A stretch of 49,436 nt of DNA, taken from assembly GCA_016234745.1 (NCBI GenBank), contig JACRAR010000033.1:1-49436 (forward strand). Reading direction: 5' to 3'. A program made the translations under genes and the position numbers. The DNA comes from Betaproteobacteria bacterium. GTDB taxonomy: Bacteria; Pseudomonadota; Gammaproteobacteria; Burkholderiales; Rhodocyclaceae. Position 1 is the first letter of the stretch, and each line of letters opens with the position of its first letter. Below, in pieces: positions 10,231-19,002 of the stretch. The notes under the pieces are model-generated. The model searched no databases and was not told where the DNA came from. It saw only the letters and a list, made by a program, of their open reading frames with translations.

Positions 10231-11097
10231 ATGAAACAGAGCACTTCGGAATTCCTTCAATTGAACGGTTTGCGCGCCCATGTCCGCATCTGGGGGCCGC
10301 GCGACGCACCGGCCCTGTTCATGCTGCATGGCTGGATGGATGTTTCTGCCAGCTTCCAATTTCTGGTCGATGCCCTGACCCGCGAATGGCGGGTGCTGGC
10401 GCTCGACTGGCGTGGTTTCGGGCTGTCGCAATGGACCAATCAAAGCTACTGGTTTCCCAATTACATCGCCGATCTCGATGCCTTGCTGCGACATTATTCG
10501 CCCGACACTCCGGCCCGCCTGGTCGGGCACAGCCTCGGCGGCAATGCTGCCTGCCTGTACGCCGGGATACGCCCTGAACGCGTCGCACGCGTCGCCACGC
10601 TGGAGGGGTTTGGCCTTCACGTCACCGATTCTGCCGAAGCGCCCGAGCGTTATGCCAAGTGGCTTGACCAGCAATCTGCCGGCCCGGTTTTCAACCGCTA
10701 CGCTGATCGAGCAGCACTGGCGGCCCGTTTGCAGAGCGTGAATGCGCGGCTCACCGCCAGCCAGGCGGATTTCCTGGCCGAGCACATAGGTCAGGAAAAT
10801 GACGCCAAGGAAGTGGTGGCGGCGGCCGATCCCTACCACAGGCAAACCAGTCCGATCCTCTATCGCCTAGGAGATGCCAAGGCCTGCTGGCGCCAGGTGA
10901 CTGCACCCGTGCTTTGGGTGGCGGCAAAAGAGTCCTTCGTCATGAAAAGTTTTGCCAGCGAGGCAGGCCTTGCCGACTACCGTGAACGCATCGCCTGTTT
11001 CCGCGATATCCGGGTTGAGATGCTGGAGGATGCCGGCCACAATATGCACCATGATCAGCCGCAGCGGCTGGCGCGTTTGATTGAGGAATTTTTCTGA
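10231..11097 (+). CDS. alpha/beta-fold hydrolase
   Basis: A 288-aa cytosolic hydrolase. The oxyanion segment is LHGWMD (about 31-36), the nucleophile elbow is GHSLGG, and the catalytic histidine is in EDAGHNMHHD near the C-terminus. Substrate is unknown; lipid or small ester hydrolysis is likely. It diverges from the gcv operon, and its stop overlaps the next start by one base (TGATG), so it is translationally coupled to the RNase AM gene. Confidence 0.88.
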   Translation: MKQSTSEFLQLNGLRAHVRIWGPRDAPALFMLHGWMDVSASFQFLVDALTREWRVLALDWRGFGLSQWTNQSYWFPNYIADLDALLRHYSPDTPARLVGHSLGGNAACLYAGIRPERVARVATLEGFGLHVTDSAEAPERYAKWLDQQSAGPVFNRYADRAALAARLQSVNARLTASQADFLAEHIGQENDAKEVVAAADPYHRQTSPILYRLGDAKACWRQVTAPVLWVAAKESFVMKSFASEAGLADYRERIACFRDIRVEMLEDAGHNMHHDQPQRLARLIEEFF

Positions 11098-11957
11098 TGC
11101 TCGCGCCTCTGACCAAACCGCGTGTTGCCAACGCCGACCTGCATTGCCATTCGACCATCTCGGACGGCCTGCTGGCGCCAGCGGAAGTGGTGCGCCGTGC
11201 CCATGCCAATGGCGTCGATCTGCTGGCCTTGACCGACCATGACGAGATCGGCGGCCTGGCCGAAGCGCGCGCAGCGGCTGCAGAGCTTGGACTGAGATTC
11301 ATCGACGGTGTGGAGATTTCCATTTCCTGGGGCGACGACTCGACCGTGCATATCGTCGGGTTGGCAATCGATCCGGATAATGCCGAACTGGTTACCGGAC
11401 TCGCGCAGGTGCGCAGCGGCCGCGACGAGCGCGCTGTGCGCATGGCGGCCGAACTGGACAAGGTCGGCATTCATGGCGCCTATGAGGGGGCCTTGCGCTT
11501 TGTCGGCAATCCCGCCCTCGTCAGCCGCTCGCACTTTGCGCGGCATATTGTCGCGGCTGGACATGCCGCGGATGTCAAAACGGTTTTCGACCACTGGCTG
11601 GCCAAGGGCAAGCCGGGGTATGTCATACATTCCTGGGCGAGCCTGTCCCAGGCACTGGCCTGGATCCATGGCGCCGGCGGCGTTGCGGTGCTGGCGCACC
11701 CGAGCCGCTACCGTCTCGGCAACCAGGAATTGCGCAAATTGCTGGTCGAGTTCCGCGATCTCGGCGGCGAGGGCATCGAAGTCCTGTCGGGCTCCCACGG
11801 CGACGATGAAGTTCGCGAGATCGCCCGCTATGCCAGGGAGTTTGGTTTTCTTGCATCGCGCGCTTCGGATTTTCATGGACCCGGCGAGAGCCGCATCGAT
11901 CTGGGCAAATTGCCGCAGCTGCCGGACGACCTGAGGCCGATTTGGGAAAAATTTTAA
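11097..11957 (+). CDS. rnm: PHP-domain 5'-3' exoribonuclease, RNase AM family (YciV/TrpH)
   Basis: A 286-aa protein with the PHP metal-binding motif DLHCHSTISDG (H16, H18), TDHDEIGG, and later histidines in LAHPSRY and SDFHGPGE. RNase AM trims 5' ends of ribosomal and other RNAs and can degrade 3',5'-bisphosphate nucleotides. The ATG overlaps the preceding stop, and the next gene starts right after its stop, so three genes form a tight operon. Confidence 0.88.
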   Translation: MLAPLTKPRVANADLHCHSTISDGLLAPAEVVRRAHANGVDLLALTDHDEIGGLAEARAAAAELGLRFIDGVEISISWGDDSTVHIVGLAIDPDNAELVTGLAQVRSGRDERAVRMAAELDKVGIHGAYEGALRFVGNPALVSRSHFARHIVAAGHAADVKTVFDHWLAKGKPGYVIHSWASLSQALAWIHGAGGVAVLAHPSRYRLGNQELRKLLVEFRDLGGEGIEVLSGSHGDDEVREIARYAREFGFLASRASDFHGPGESRIDLGKLPQLPDDLRPIWEKF

Positions 11958-12584
11958 GTGTCCCAGTTTTTCAGCATTCATCCGGAGCATCCGCAACCGC
12001 GCCTGATCAAGCAGGCGGCCGAGATCATTCGTGACGGCGGCCTGGCAGCACTGCCCACCGACTCAGCCTATGCCATGGTCGGGCATCTCGGTGATGCCGG
12101 TCTGCTCGATCGCATCCGCAGCATCCGCGGCGTCGATGAACGCCACCATTTCACCCTGCTGTGCCGCGACCTCTCGGAGATCGCGACTTACGCCCGGGTG
12201 GACAACGCCCAGTATCGCCTGCTCAAGGCCACCACACCGGGCAGCTATACTTTCATTCTCGAAGGCACGCGGGAATTGCCGCGCCGCGTGCTGCATCCGA
12301 AGCGCAAAACCATCGGTTTGCGCATTCCCGATCATGTGCTGGTACAAGCGCTGCTCGAGGAACTGGATCAGCCGCTGCTGACCTCGACGCTGATACTTCC
12401 AGGCGATCCGGCGCCACTGGCCGCTGCGCAGGAAATCCGCGACCGGCTCGAAAAGCGTCTCGATCTGGTGATCGATGCCGGTCCTTGCGGCAGCGAGATG
12501 ACCACCATGATCAATCTCAGCAGTGGCGTTCCCGAACTGATGCGGGTCGGGCGAGGTTCATTGGAACCCTTCGGTTTCGATTAG
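11958..12584 (+). CDS. YrdC/Sua5-domain protein, YciO type
   Basis: A 208-aa protein of the YrdC/Sua5/YciO family. Members use threonine, bicarbonate and ATP to make threonylcarbamoyl-AMP for tRNA t6A; YciO paralogues have weak or uncertain activity. Family features are the N-terminal ALPTDSAYAMVG (usual PTDTvYGl) and KTIGLRIPDHV. The GTG start follows the previous stop directly. YciV and YciO genes are neighbours in many proteobacteria, as here. Confidence 0.87.
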   Translation: MSQFFSIHPEHPQPRLIKQAAEIIRDGGLAALPTDSAYAMVGHLGDAGLLDRIRSIRGVDERHHFTLLCRDLSEIATYARVDNAQYRLLKATTPGSYTFILEGTRELPRRVLHPKRKTIGLRIPDHVLVQALLEELDQPLLTSTLILPGDPAPLAAAQEIRDRLEKRLDLVIDAGPCGSEMTTMINLSSGVPELMRVGRGSLEPFGFD

Positions 12585-12598
12585 AATTCGCTCCCTCC

Positions 12599-13258
12599 AT
12601 GGAAAACCTCATACAGACGCTGGCGATCTGGGCTTTGCCAGTGATCTTCGCAATCACCCTGCACGAAGCCGCTCACGGTTATGTCGCCCGCATGTTCGGC
12701 GATTCCACCGCCTGGGAACTCGGACGCGTGAGCCTGAATCCGCTGCGCCATATCGATCCGGTCGGCACCTTGCTGGTGCCCGCCTTGATCCTGGGAACCA
12801 GCAGCCTGCTCGGGGGCGGGGGCATCCTGTTCGGCTGGGCCAAGCCGGTGCCGGTGAATTTTGGTCGCTTGCGCAATCCGAAACGGGACATGCTGTGGGT
12901 CGCCGCCGCGGGTCCGGCAGCCAATCTGATCATGGCCTTGGGCTGGGCCTGCCTGATCAAGCTGGCGATCGTGTTGCCTGACAGCACATTCGCCTTGCCC
13001 ATGGCCGAAATGGGCAAGGCCGGGATTACAATGAATGCCGCGCTCATGTTGCTCAATCTGTTGCCGATTCCGCCGCTCGATGGCGGACGGATTGCCGTCA
13101 GTCTGTTGCCGCACCGCCTGGCCTGGAAGTTCGCCCGGATCGAACCCTATGGCTTCGTGATATTGTTGGCACTGTTGTTCACGGGTGTGCTGGGCGACAT
13201 CCTTGGCCCGCTGATTTTTGGTTTCATCCACATCATTCTGCTGATTTTCGGTTTCTGA
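12599..13258 (+). CDS. site-2 protease family (M50) membrane metalloprotease
   Basis: A 219-aa hydrophobic protein with 4-6 membrane segments. The zinc site is HEAAH at 22-26 within the first membrane helix, and the third ligand is in NLLPIPPLDGGR near 155-165. Such short M50 proteins cleave membrane-embedded substrates; the substrate here is unknown. The reading frame stays open far upstream inside the yciO-type gene, but family alignment and the HEXXH position support the ATG at 12599. Confidence 0.9.
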   Translation: MENLIQTLAIWALPVIFAITLHEAAHGYVARMFGDSTAWELGRVSLNPLRHIDPVGTLLVPALILGTSSLLGGGGILFGWAKPVPVNFGRLRNPKRDMLWVAAAGPAANLIMALGWACLIKLAIVLPDSTFALPMAEMGKAGITMNAALMLLNLLPIPPLDGGRIAVSLLPHRLAWKFARIEPYGFVILLALLFTGVLGDILGPLIFGFIHIILLIFGF

Positions 13259-13274
13259 ACCATTCGACGATTCT

Positions 13275-14477
13275 ATGTACGCTGAAAAAGTCCTCTCCGG
13301 CATGCGTCCCACGGGACGCCTTCATCTTGGCCATTATCACGGGGTACTCAAGAACTGGATCAAGCTCCAGCACGAGTATCCCTGCCTGTTCTTTGTCGCC
13401 GACTGGCACGCGTTGACGACCAATTACGACGAGCCGGGCGGCATCGTCGAGAATGCCTGGGAAATGATCATCGACTGGCTCGCCGCCGGCGTCGATCCTT
13501 CGCAGGCGACGCTGTTCATCCAGTCGCGCGTGCCGGAACATGCCGAACTGCACCTGCTGCTGTCGATGATGACGCCGCTGGGCTGGCTGGAGCGCGTGCC
13601 GACCTACAAGGATCAGCAGGAAAAACTCTCGCACAAGGATCTGACGACCTACGGCTTTCTTGGCTACCCATTGCTGCAGGCCGCCGACATCCTGATCTAC
13701 CGCGCCGACAAGGTGCCGGTGGGCGAGGACCAGGTGCCGCACATCGAATTCACGCGCGAGATCGCGCGACGCTTCAATCACATCTTCGGCCGCGAGCCGG
13801 GCTTCGAGGACAAGGCCAAGCAGGCGGTGAAAAAGCTCGGCAGCAAACGTGCCAAGCTCTACCTCGAATTGCGCACCCGCTTTCAGGAGAAAGGGGAGGC
13901 GGATGCGCTGGAGCAGGCGCATGCGCTGCTCGATGAAGCGCAAAGCCTTTCGCATGGCGACAAGGAACGCCTGTTCGGCTATCTCGAGGGAGGCGGCAAG
14001 ATGATCCTGGTCGAGCCTGGCGTGCTGCTCACCGAAGCTGCGCGCATGCCTGGCCTGGATGGCCAGAAAATGTCGAAGTCCTACAACAACGCCATCACCC
14101 TGCGCGAAGATCCCGACAGCGTGCGCAAGAAAATCCGCACCATGCAGACCGATCCGCAACGGGTGCGGCGCACCGATGCCGGCGATCCGGAGAAATGCCC
14201 GGTGTGGCAGTTCCATGTGATCTACTCGGATGCCGCGGTCAAGGAATGGGTGCAGAGCGGCTGCCGGAGCGCGGGCATCGGCTGCATCGAATGCAAGCAG
14301 CCGGTGATCGACGCAGTGCTCAAGGAGCAGGAGCCGATGCACGAGCGTGCCCAGGTTTATATCGACGATCCGCAACTGGTGCGCAATATCATCGCCGACG
14401 GTTGCGAGAAGGCACGCAAGCTGGCGCAGGAAACCATGCGCGACGTGCGTGAAGCGATGGGGCTGGATTATTCATGA
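13275..14477 (+). CDS. trpS: tryptophanyl-tRNA synthetase
   Basis: A 400-aa class I synthetase. The HIGH-type motif is HLGH at 17-20 and KMSKS is at 265-269. It is longer than the roughly 330-aa E. coli type because of an insertion in the middle (about 175-240), a form common in betaproteobacteria. It overlaps scpA by 4 bases (ATGA). Confidence 0.97.
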   Translation: MYAEKVLSGMRPTGRLHLGHYHGVLKNWIKLQHEYPCLFFVADWHALTTNYDEPGGIVENAWEMIIDWLAAGVDPSQATLFIQSRVPEHAELHLLLSMMTPLGWLERVPTYKDQQEKLSHKDLTTYGFLGYPLLQAADILIYRADKVPVGEDQVPHIEFTREIARRFNHIFGREPGFEDKAKQAVKKLGSKRAKLYLELRTRFQEKGEADALEQAHALLDEAQSLSHGDKERLFGYLEGGGKMILVEPGVLLTEAARMPGLDGQKMSKSYNNAITLREDPDSVRKKIRTMQTDPQRVRRTDAGDPEKCPVWQFHVIYSDAAVKEWVQSGCRSAGIGCIECKQPVIDAVLKEQEPMHERAQVYIDDPQLVRNIIADGCEKARKLAQETMRDVREAMGLDYS

Positions 14478-15343
14478 CGCCGGATAACCTGGCCGAGGAC
14501 GATCTGGAACTGGCCGAGCGGCCTGTGACCGATCCTGCCCTGGCGGCGGCCACCGAGCATCATCTGCCCAAGGTCTACGGCGAGCCGATGCTCGAAATGC
14601 CGCGCGACCTGTATATCCCCCCGGATGCGCTGGAAGTGATCCTGGAGTCCTTCGAAGGACCGCTCGACCTGTTGCTCTACCTGATCCGCAAGGCCAACAT
14701 CAGCGTGCTCGACATCCCGATGGCGGCGCTCACCTCGCAATACCTGGTGTATGTCGAGGCGATGCATCGGCGCAATCTGGAACTTGCGGCCGAGTATCTG
14801 CTGATGGCGGCGATGCTGATCGAAATCAAGTCGCGCATGCTGCTGCCGCGCCCGCCCAAACTGGATTCCGGCGAACCGGAAGACCCGCGCGCCGAACTGG
14901 TGCGGCGCCTGCTCGAATACGAACAGATGAAAGCCGCTGCCGCCAAGCTCGATGCCATGCCGCAAGCCGAGCGCGATTACGAGTGGGTCACGGTGTGGAT
15001 CGCCGACAAGCTTGCCGAACGCCAGCCCGTGGTCAGCCTGAAGGATCTGCAGGCGGCCTGGTTGGCGCTGCTGAAGCAGGCGCGCATCATGCAGCACCAC
15101 AAGATCAAGCGCGAAGAGCTCTCGGTGCGCGAGCACATGAGCCAGATCCTGCGGCGCTTGCAGGGCGGCGCTTTTGTTTCGTTCGACCGGCTGTTCATCA
15201 TCGAAGCCGGTATTTCCAGCCTGGTGGTCAGCTTCCTCGCCCTGCTCGAACTGGTGCGCGAGAACATGATCGAGATTAGCCAGAGCGAGGCGCTCGCTCC
15301 CATCTATGCGAAATTGGCCGATGCAAACTCTTTACACTCCTGA
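14474..15343 (+). CDS. scpA: segregation and condensation protein A (kleisin)
   Basis: A 289-aa kleisin of the SMC-ScpAB chromosome condensation complex. The typical core is [19 protein letters not shown] (about 56-74), followed by a helical linker and a C-terminal winged helix. Its 3' end overlaps the start of scpB, as is usual for the pair. Confidence 0.94.
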   Translation: MTPDNLAEDDLELAERPVTDPALAAATEHHLPKVYGEPMLEMPRDLYIPPDALEVILESFEGPLDLLLYLIRKANISVLDIPMAALTSQYLVYVEAMHRRNLELAAEYLLMAAMLIEIKSRMLLPRPPKLDSGEPEDPRAELVRRLLEYEQMKAAAAKLDAMPQAERDYEWVTVWIADKLAERQPVVSLKDLQAAWLALLKQARIMQHHKIKREELSVREHMSQILRRLQGGAFVSFDRLFIIEAGISSLVVSFLALLELVRENMIEISQSEALAPIYAKLADANSLHS

Positions 15344-15887
15344 GGATTACAAGCGTGTTCTCGAAGCCGCGCTGCTCTCCGCCGCCGAGCCCTTGCCGCT
15401 GGCCGAGCTGAAGCGCCTCTTCGACGACAATTTCGACGACGACACCCTGCGCAGCCTGCTTGCCGATTTGCGCAGCGACTGGTCGCAGCGCGGTGTCGAG
15501 CTGGCGCAACTGGCCAGTGGCTGGCGCTTTCAGACCCGCCCCGAGTATCAGCCTTACCTTGACCGTCTCAAGAACGAGAAAGCGCCGAAATATTCCCGTG
15601 CGGTGATGGAAACGCTGGCCATCATCGCCTACCGGCAACCCGTGACGCGCGGCGATATCGAAGAAATCCGCGGCGTCGCGGTCTCCCCCAACATTCTCAA
15701 GACTCTCGAGGCGCGCGACTGGATCGACGCGGTCGGCCACCGCGATGCGCCGGGGCGCCCGGTGCTGTACGCCACGACCAGGAAATTCCTCGATGACCTG
15801 GGTCTGCGCAGCCTGGCGGAGCTGCCGCCATTGAGCGACGTCGAGAAAATTCTGGAGAATGTCGATGTCCCCGCCCCGCAAAGCTAG
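15321..15887 (+). CDS. scpB: segregation and condensation protein B
   Basis: A 188-aa protein with two winged-helix domains, recognised by [22 protein letters not shown] and by [17 protein letters not shown] near the end. It binds ScpA in the SMC complex. Start choice: ATG 15321 gives [13 protein letters not shown]; an in-frame ATG at 15306 would add five residues. Both overlap scpA and neither has a strong ribosome site. Its 3' end overlaps the pseudouridine synthase gene. Confidence 0.92.
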   Translation: MQTLYTPEDYKRVLEAALLSAAEPLPLAELKRLFDDNFDDDTLRSLLADLRSDWSQRGVELAQLASGWRFQTRPEYQPYLDRLKNEKAPKYSRAVMETLAIIAYRQPVTRGDIEEIRGVAVSPNILKTLEARDWIDAVGHRDAPGRPVLYATTRKFLDDLGLRSLAELPPLSDVEKILENVDVPAPQS

Positions 15888-16836
15888 GACGCCCGCCCGC
15901 CGCAATACGCCTTTTCGCCCGCCGGCAAAGGCTGTCCAGCCGCGCACGGGTCGCAGCGGCGAGCGTGCGGCAGAGAGCGTGGGTGTTCCTGAAAACAATT
16001 TGTCGGGGCCAGTTCCGCGCCGCCGGGACAAACGAGCGCCGGCTGCAGCGGAAGAGACTATCAAACTGCAGAAGGCGCTGGCCGATGCCGGGTTCGGCTC
16101 GCGCCGCGAACTGGAGGAATGGATCGCCGCGGGCCGCGTCAGCGTCAATGGACAACCAGCACATGTCGGACAACGCATCGGTGCGGCAGACAAGGTGCGC
16201 GTCAATGGCCGGCTGGTGCATCTGCGCCTGGCCGCGGAGCGGCGCCAGCGCGTGCTGCTGTATCACAAGCCGGAAGGCGAAATCGTTTCGCGCGATGATC
16301 CGCAGGGACGCATCAGCGTTTTCGACAAGCTGCCGAAGATGCGCGGCGGGCGCTGGATCGCCGTGGGCCGGCTGGATGTCAATTCCTGCGGCCTGATGGT
16401 GCTGACCAATGATGGCGCCCTGGCGGAGCAGCTGATGCATCCGCGCAGCGAGATCGAGCGTGAATATGCCGTACGGGTCGTCGGCGAACTGAGCCAGCAG
16501 AACAAGTTGCGGCTGACTGAAGGCGTGGAGCTTGAGGATGGCCCGGCGCATTTCGGCCGGCTCATCGACGGCGGCGGGGAGGGGACCAATCGCTGGTATC
16601 GCGTGACGATTGCCGAGGGACGCAACCGCGAGGTGCGACGCATGTTCGAGGCAGTCGGTGTGACGGTGAGCCGCCTGATGCGGGTGCGCTACGGCCCGAT
16701 CCAGATGCCGCCGCGCCTGAAGCGCGGCATGTTCCTGGAATTGGAACCGGCTGAAGTCGCCACCTTGCTGAGGCATATCCCGGCGGTGCGAAGTGCTCCG
16801 AAAATGCCGAAACCCATTGAAGAAACTGAGGAATGA
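15859..16836 (+). CDS. rluB: 23S rRNA pseudouridine synthase, RluB type
   Basis: A 325-aa protein with a basic, proline-rich N-terminal extension (1-65), an S4 RNA-binding domain (about 68-125) and an RsuA/RluB catalytic domain. The catalytic aspartate is D173 in [10 protein letters not shown]. RluB modifies U2605 of 23S rRNA in E. coli. The scpA-scpB-rluB order is common in proteobacteria. Confidence 0.92.
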   Translation: MSMSPPRKARTPARRNTPFRPPAKAVQPRTGRSGERAAESVGVPENNLSGPVPRRRDKRAPAAAEETIKLQKALADAGFGSRRELEEWIAAGRVSVNGQPAHVGQRIGAADKVRVNGRLVHLRLAAERRQRVLLYHKPEGEIVSRDDPQGRISVFDKLPKMRGGRWIAVGRLDVNSCGLMVLTNDGALAEQLMHPRSEIEREYAVRVVGELSQQNKLRLTEGVELEDGPAHFGRLIDGGGEGTNRWYRVTIAEGRNREVRRMFEAVGVTVSRLMRVRYGPIQMPPRLKRGMFLELEPAEVATLLRHIPAVRSAPKMPKPIEETEE

Positions 16837-16837
16837 G

Positions 16838-16866
16838 TTGCTTAGCGGGAGGGGCTCGTATATAAT
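16838..16866 (+). promoter_or_regulatory. sigma-70 promoter of the rimP-nusA-infB operon
   Basis: TTGCTT at 16838-16843 and TATAAT at 16861-16866 are separated by exactly 17 bases, immediately after the rluB stop codon. It would produce a leader of about 165 bases before rimP. Confidence 0.8.
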
Positions 16867-16976
16867 TACTGCGTTTTGCAGCGAGCCGGTTGTTTCCGTA
16901 TGACGATCTGGCACGACTGACATTTTCCAGTTCTCCTGCGCATGGATAGCTTTGCGCGGCGAGGGAGCACAAGAGG

Positions 16977-17001
16977 ATGGGCGTTTCGCCCATTTTTTTT
17001 T
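16977..17001 (+). terminator. intrinsic terminator in the rimP leader (attenuator)
   Basis: ATGGGCG and CGCCCAT form a 7-bp stem around TTT, followed by a run of eight or more T. It lies between the operon promoter and rimP, with no gene before it, so it would stop transcripts early unless relieved. This fits an attenuation leader. rimP-leader attenuators have been described in other proteobacteria. Confidence 0.88.
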
Positions 17002-17036
17002 GTTGTGGTGCAGAGTGGTACTGAGTGGTGTGCAGT

Positions 17037-17465
17037 ATGCAATTGGTTGAATTGATTGAACAGGCAGTGGTAGGACTGGGCTACGAACTCGTGGATTTCG
17101 AGACCAGCCCGCGCGCTCGGTTGTTGCGGGTATTCATTGACCGGCCGGAAGGCGTGACGATCGACGATTGCACGGTGGTGAGCAACCATTTGTCGCGTTT
17201 GTTTGTGGTGGAGAACGTGGATTACGACCGGCTGGAGATTTCGTCGCCGGGACTGGATCGACCGCTCAAGAAGCCGGCCGATTTTGAGCGGTTTGCGGGA
17301 CAGGAAGCACAGTTGCGAATGCGTCTGCCGTTCAATGGGCAGCGCAACTTCAGCGGCGTCCTGGCGGGACTGAAGAATGACGTAGTGCTGTTGCAGGGAG
17401 CCGAGGTGGCGTATGAGCTGCCCCTGGCGCAAATCGAAAAAGCCAGGCTGGTGCCGAAGTTTTAG
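17037..17465 (+). CDS. rimP: ribosome maturation factor RimP
   Basis: A 142-aa protein needed for 30S maturation. Signature segments are ELVDFETS, the DDC stretch and EISSPGLDRPL, and it ends in KARLVPKF as in E. coli. ATG 17037 is preferred; a GTG at 17025 would add four residues. First gene of the operon and downstream of the leader terminator. Confidence 0.95.
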   Translation: MQLVELIEQAVVGLGYELVDFETSPRARLLRVFIDRPEGVTIDDCTVVSNHLSRLFVVENVDYDRLEISSPGLDRPLKKPADFERFAGQEAQLRMRLPFNGQRNFSGVLAGLKNDVVLLQGAEVAYELPLAQIEKARLVPKF

Positions 17466-17507
17466 CGAATTGGTTATGAACGTTATGAACGCGCAGGAGA
17501 TTGCACG

Positions 17508-18986
17508 ATGAGTCGTGAATTATTGTTGCTGGTGGATGCCCTGTCGCGCGAGAAGAACGTGCAGAAGGACATCGTGTTCACGGCACTGGAAATGGCGCTG
17601 GCATCCGCGACCAAGAAAAAGATCAATGAAGAGGCCGACGTGCGCGTCGAGGTCGACCGCGAAAGCGGCGAATTCGAGGCCTTCCGTCGCTGGCTGGTGG
17701 TCGAGGACGATCTGGTCGAGAATCCCGAACAGCAGATCGGCCTGCTGGATGCGCGCAAGCAGATCGAGGATATCTCGCTCGAGGATTACATCGAGGAAAC
17801 GCTGGAGCCGGTGGATTTCGGCCGGATCGGCGCGCAGGCCGCCAAGCAGGTGATCCTGCAGAAGATCCGCGACGCCGAACGCGAGCAGATCCTCAATGAC
17901 TTTCTCGAGCGCAAGGAGCACCTGGTCACCGGCACCGTCAAGCGCATGGAACGCGGCAATGCGGTGATCGAAGCGGGGCGGATCGAGGCGGCCCTGCCGC
18001 GCGAGCAGATGATTCCGCGCGAGAACCTGCGTCCCGGCGATCGCGTACGGGCCTGGCTCATGAAGATCGACCGGACCGCGCGCGGTCCGCAGCTGATTCT
18101 CTCGCGCACCGCGCCGCAGTTCATCATGAAGTTGTTCGAACTGGAAGTGCCCGAGATCGAGGACGGCCTGCTCGAAATCAAGTCGGCTGCACGCGACCCC
18201 GGCATCCGCGCCAAGATTGCGGTCAAGTCCAACGATCCGCGCGTCGATCCGATCGGCACCTGCGTCGGCATGCGCGGCTCGCGCGTCACTGCGGTGACCA
18301 ACGAACTGGCCGGCGAACGCGTCGACATCATTCTCTGGTCGGCCGATCCGGCGCAATTCGTGATCGGTGCGCTGGCCCCTGCGGAAGTATCGAGCATCAT
18401 GGTCGATGAGGAAAAGCATGCGATGGATGTGGTGGTCAGCGAAGACAACCTGGCCATCGCGATCGGCCGCGGCGGACAGAACGTACGGCTGGCGTCGGAA
18501 CTCACCGGCTGGACCATCAACCTGATGACGGTGGAAGAGTCGCAGCAGAAATCGGAGCAGGAGCACGACGTGATCCGCCAGCTCTTCGTCGAAAAGCTTG
18601 ACGTCGACCAGGAAGTCGCCGACATCCTCATCGAAGAGGGTTTCTCAACCCTCGAGGAAGTGGCCTACGTACCGCTCACTGAAATGCTCGAAATCGAGGC
18701 TTTCGACGAAGCCACGGTCAACGAGTTGCGCGATCGTGCGCGCAATGTGCTGCTGACCGAGGCGATAGTCGACGAGGAACAACTGGAGCATGTCGCCGAC
18801 GATATGCTGGAGCTGGAAGGCATGGACAAGTCGTTGGCTGCGAAGCTGGCGCGCCAGAATGTGCGGACGCGCGACGATCTGGCCGACCTGGCCACCGATG
18901 AATTGATGGAACTTACCGGCATTGAGGAAGAAAAGGCGAAAGCCCTGATCACCTCGGCGCGCGCACATTGGTTCGCAGAAGAATAA
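17508..18986 (+). CDS. nusA: transcription termination/antitermination factor NusA
   Basis: A 492-aa protein with an RNA-polymerase-binding N-terminal domain (1-125), an S1 domain (about 135-200), two KH domains (about 205-345, with [10 protein letters not shown] and [13 protein letters not shown]) and two acidic C-terminal repeats (about 365-490). The acidic repeats are typical of proteobacterial NusA. It may in turn act at the rimP leader terminator, which is inference. Confidence 0.98.
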   Translation: MSRELLLLVDALSREKNVQKDIVFTALEMALASATKKKINEEADVRVEVDRESGEFEAFRRWLVVEDDLVENPEQQIGLLDARKQIEDISLEDYIEETLEPVDFGRIGAQAAKQVILQKIRDAEREQILNDFLERKEHLVTGTVKRMERGNAVIEAGRIEAALPREQMIPRENLRPGDRVRAWLMKIDRTARGPQLILSRTAPQFIMKLFELEVPEIEDGLLEIKSAARDPGIRAKIAVKSNDPRVDPIGTCVGMRGSRVTAVTNELAGERVDIILWSADPAQFVIGALAPAEVSSIMVDEEKHAMDVVVSEDNLAIAIGRGGQNVRLASELTGWTINLMTVEESQQKSEQEHDVIRQLFVEKLDVDQEVADILIEEGFSTLEEVAYVPLTEMLEIEAFDEATVNELRDRARNVLLTEAIVDEEQLEHVADDMLELEGMDKSLAAKLARQNVRTRDDLADLATDELMELTGIEEEKAKALITSARAHWFAEE

Positions 18987-19002
18987 GCGCGGGGGACCGG
19001 CC

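Noticed and set aside
12161-12598. Upstream extension of the site-2 protease frame
   Set aside because: It lies inside the YciO-type gene, and the family N-terminus fits ATG 12599.
16895-16996. Tiny frames in the rimP leader (one six-codon, one reading through the terminator)
   Set aside because: No ribosome sites and no codon bias for a regulated amino acid, so a leader peptide is not supported.
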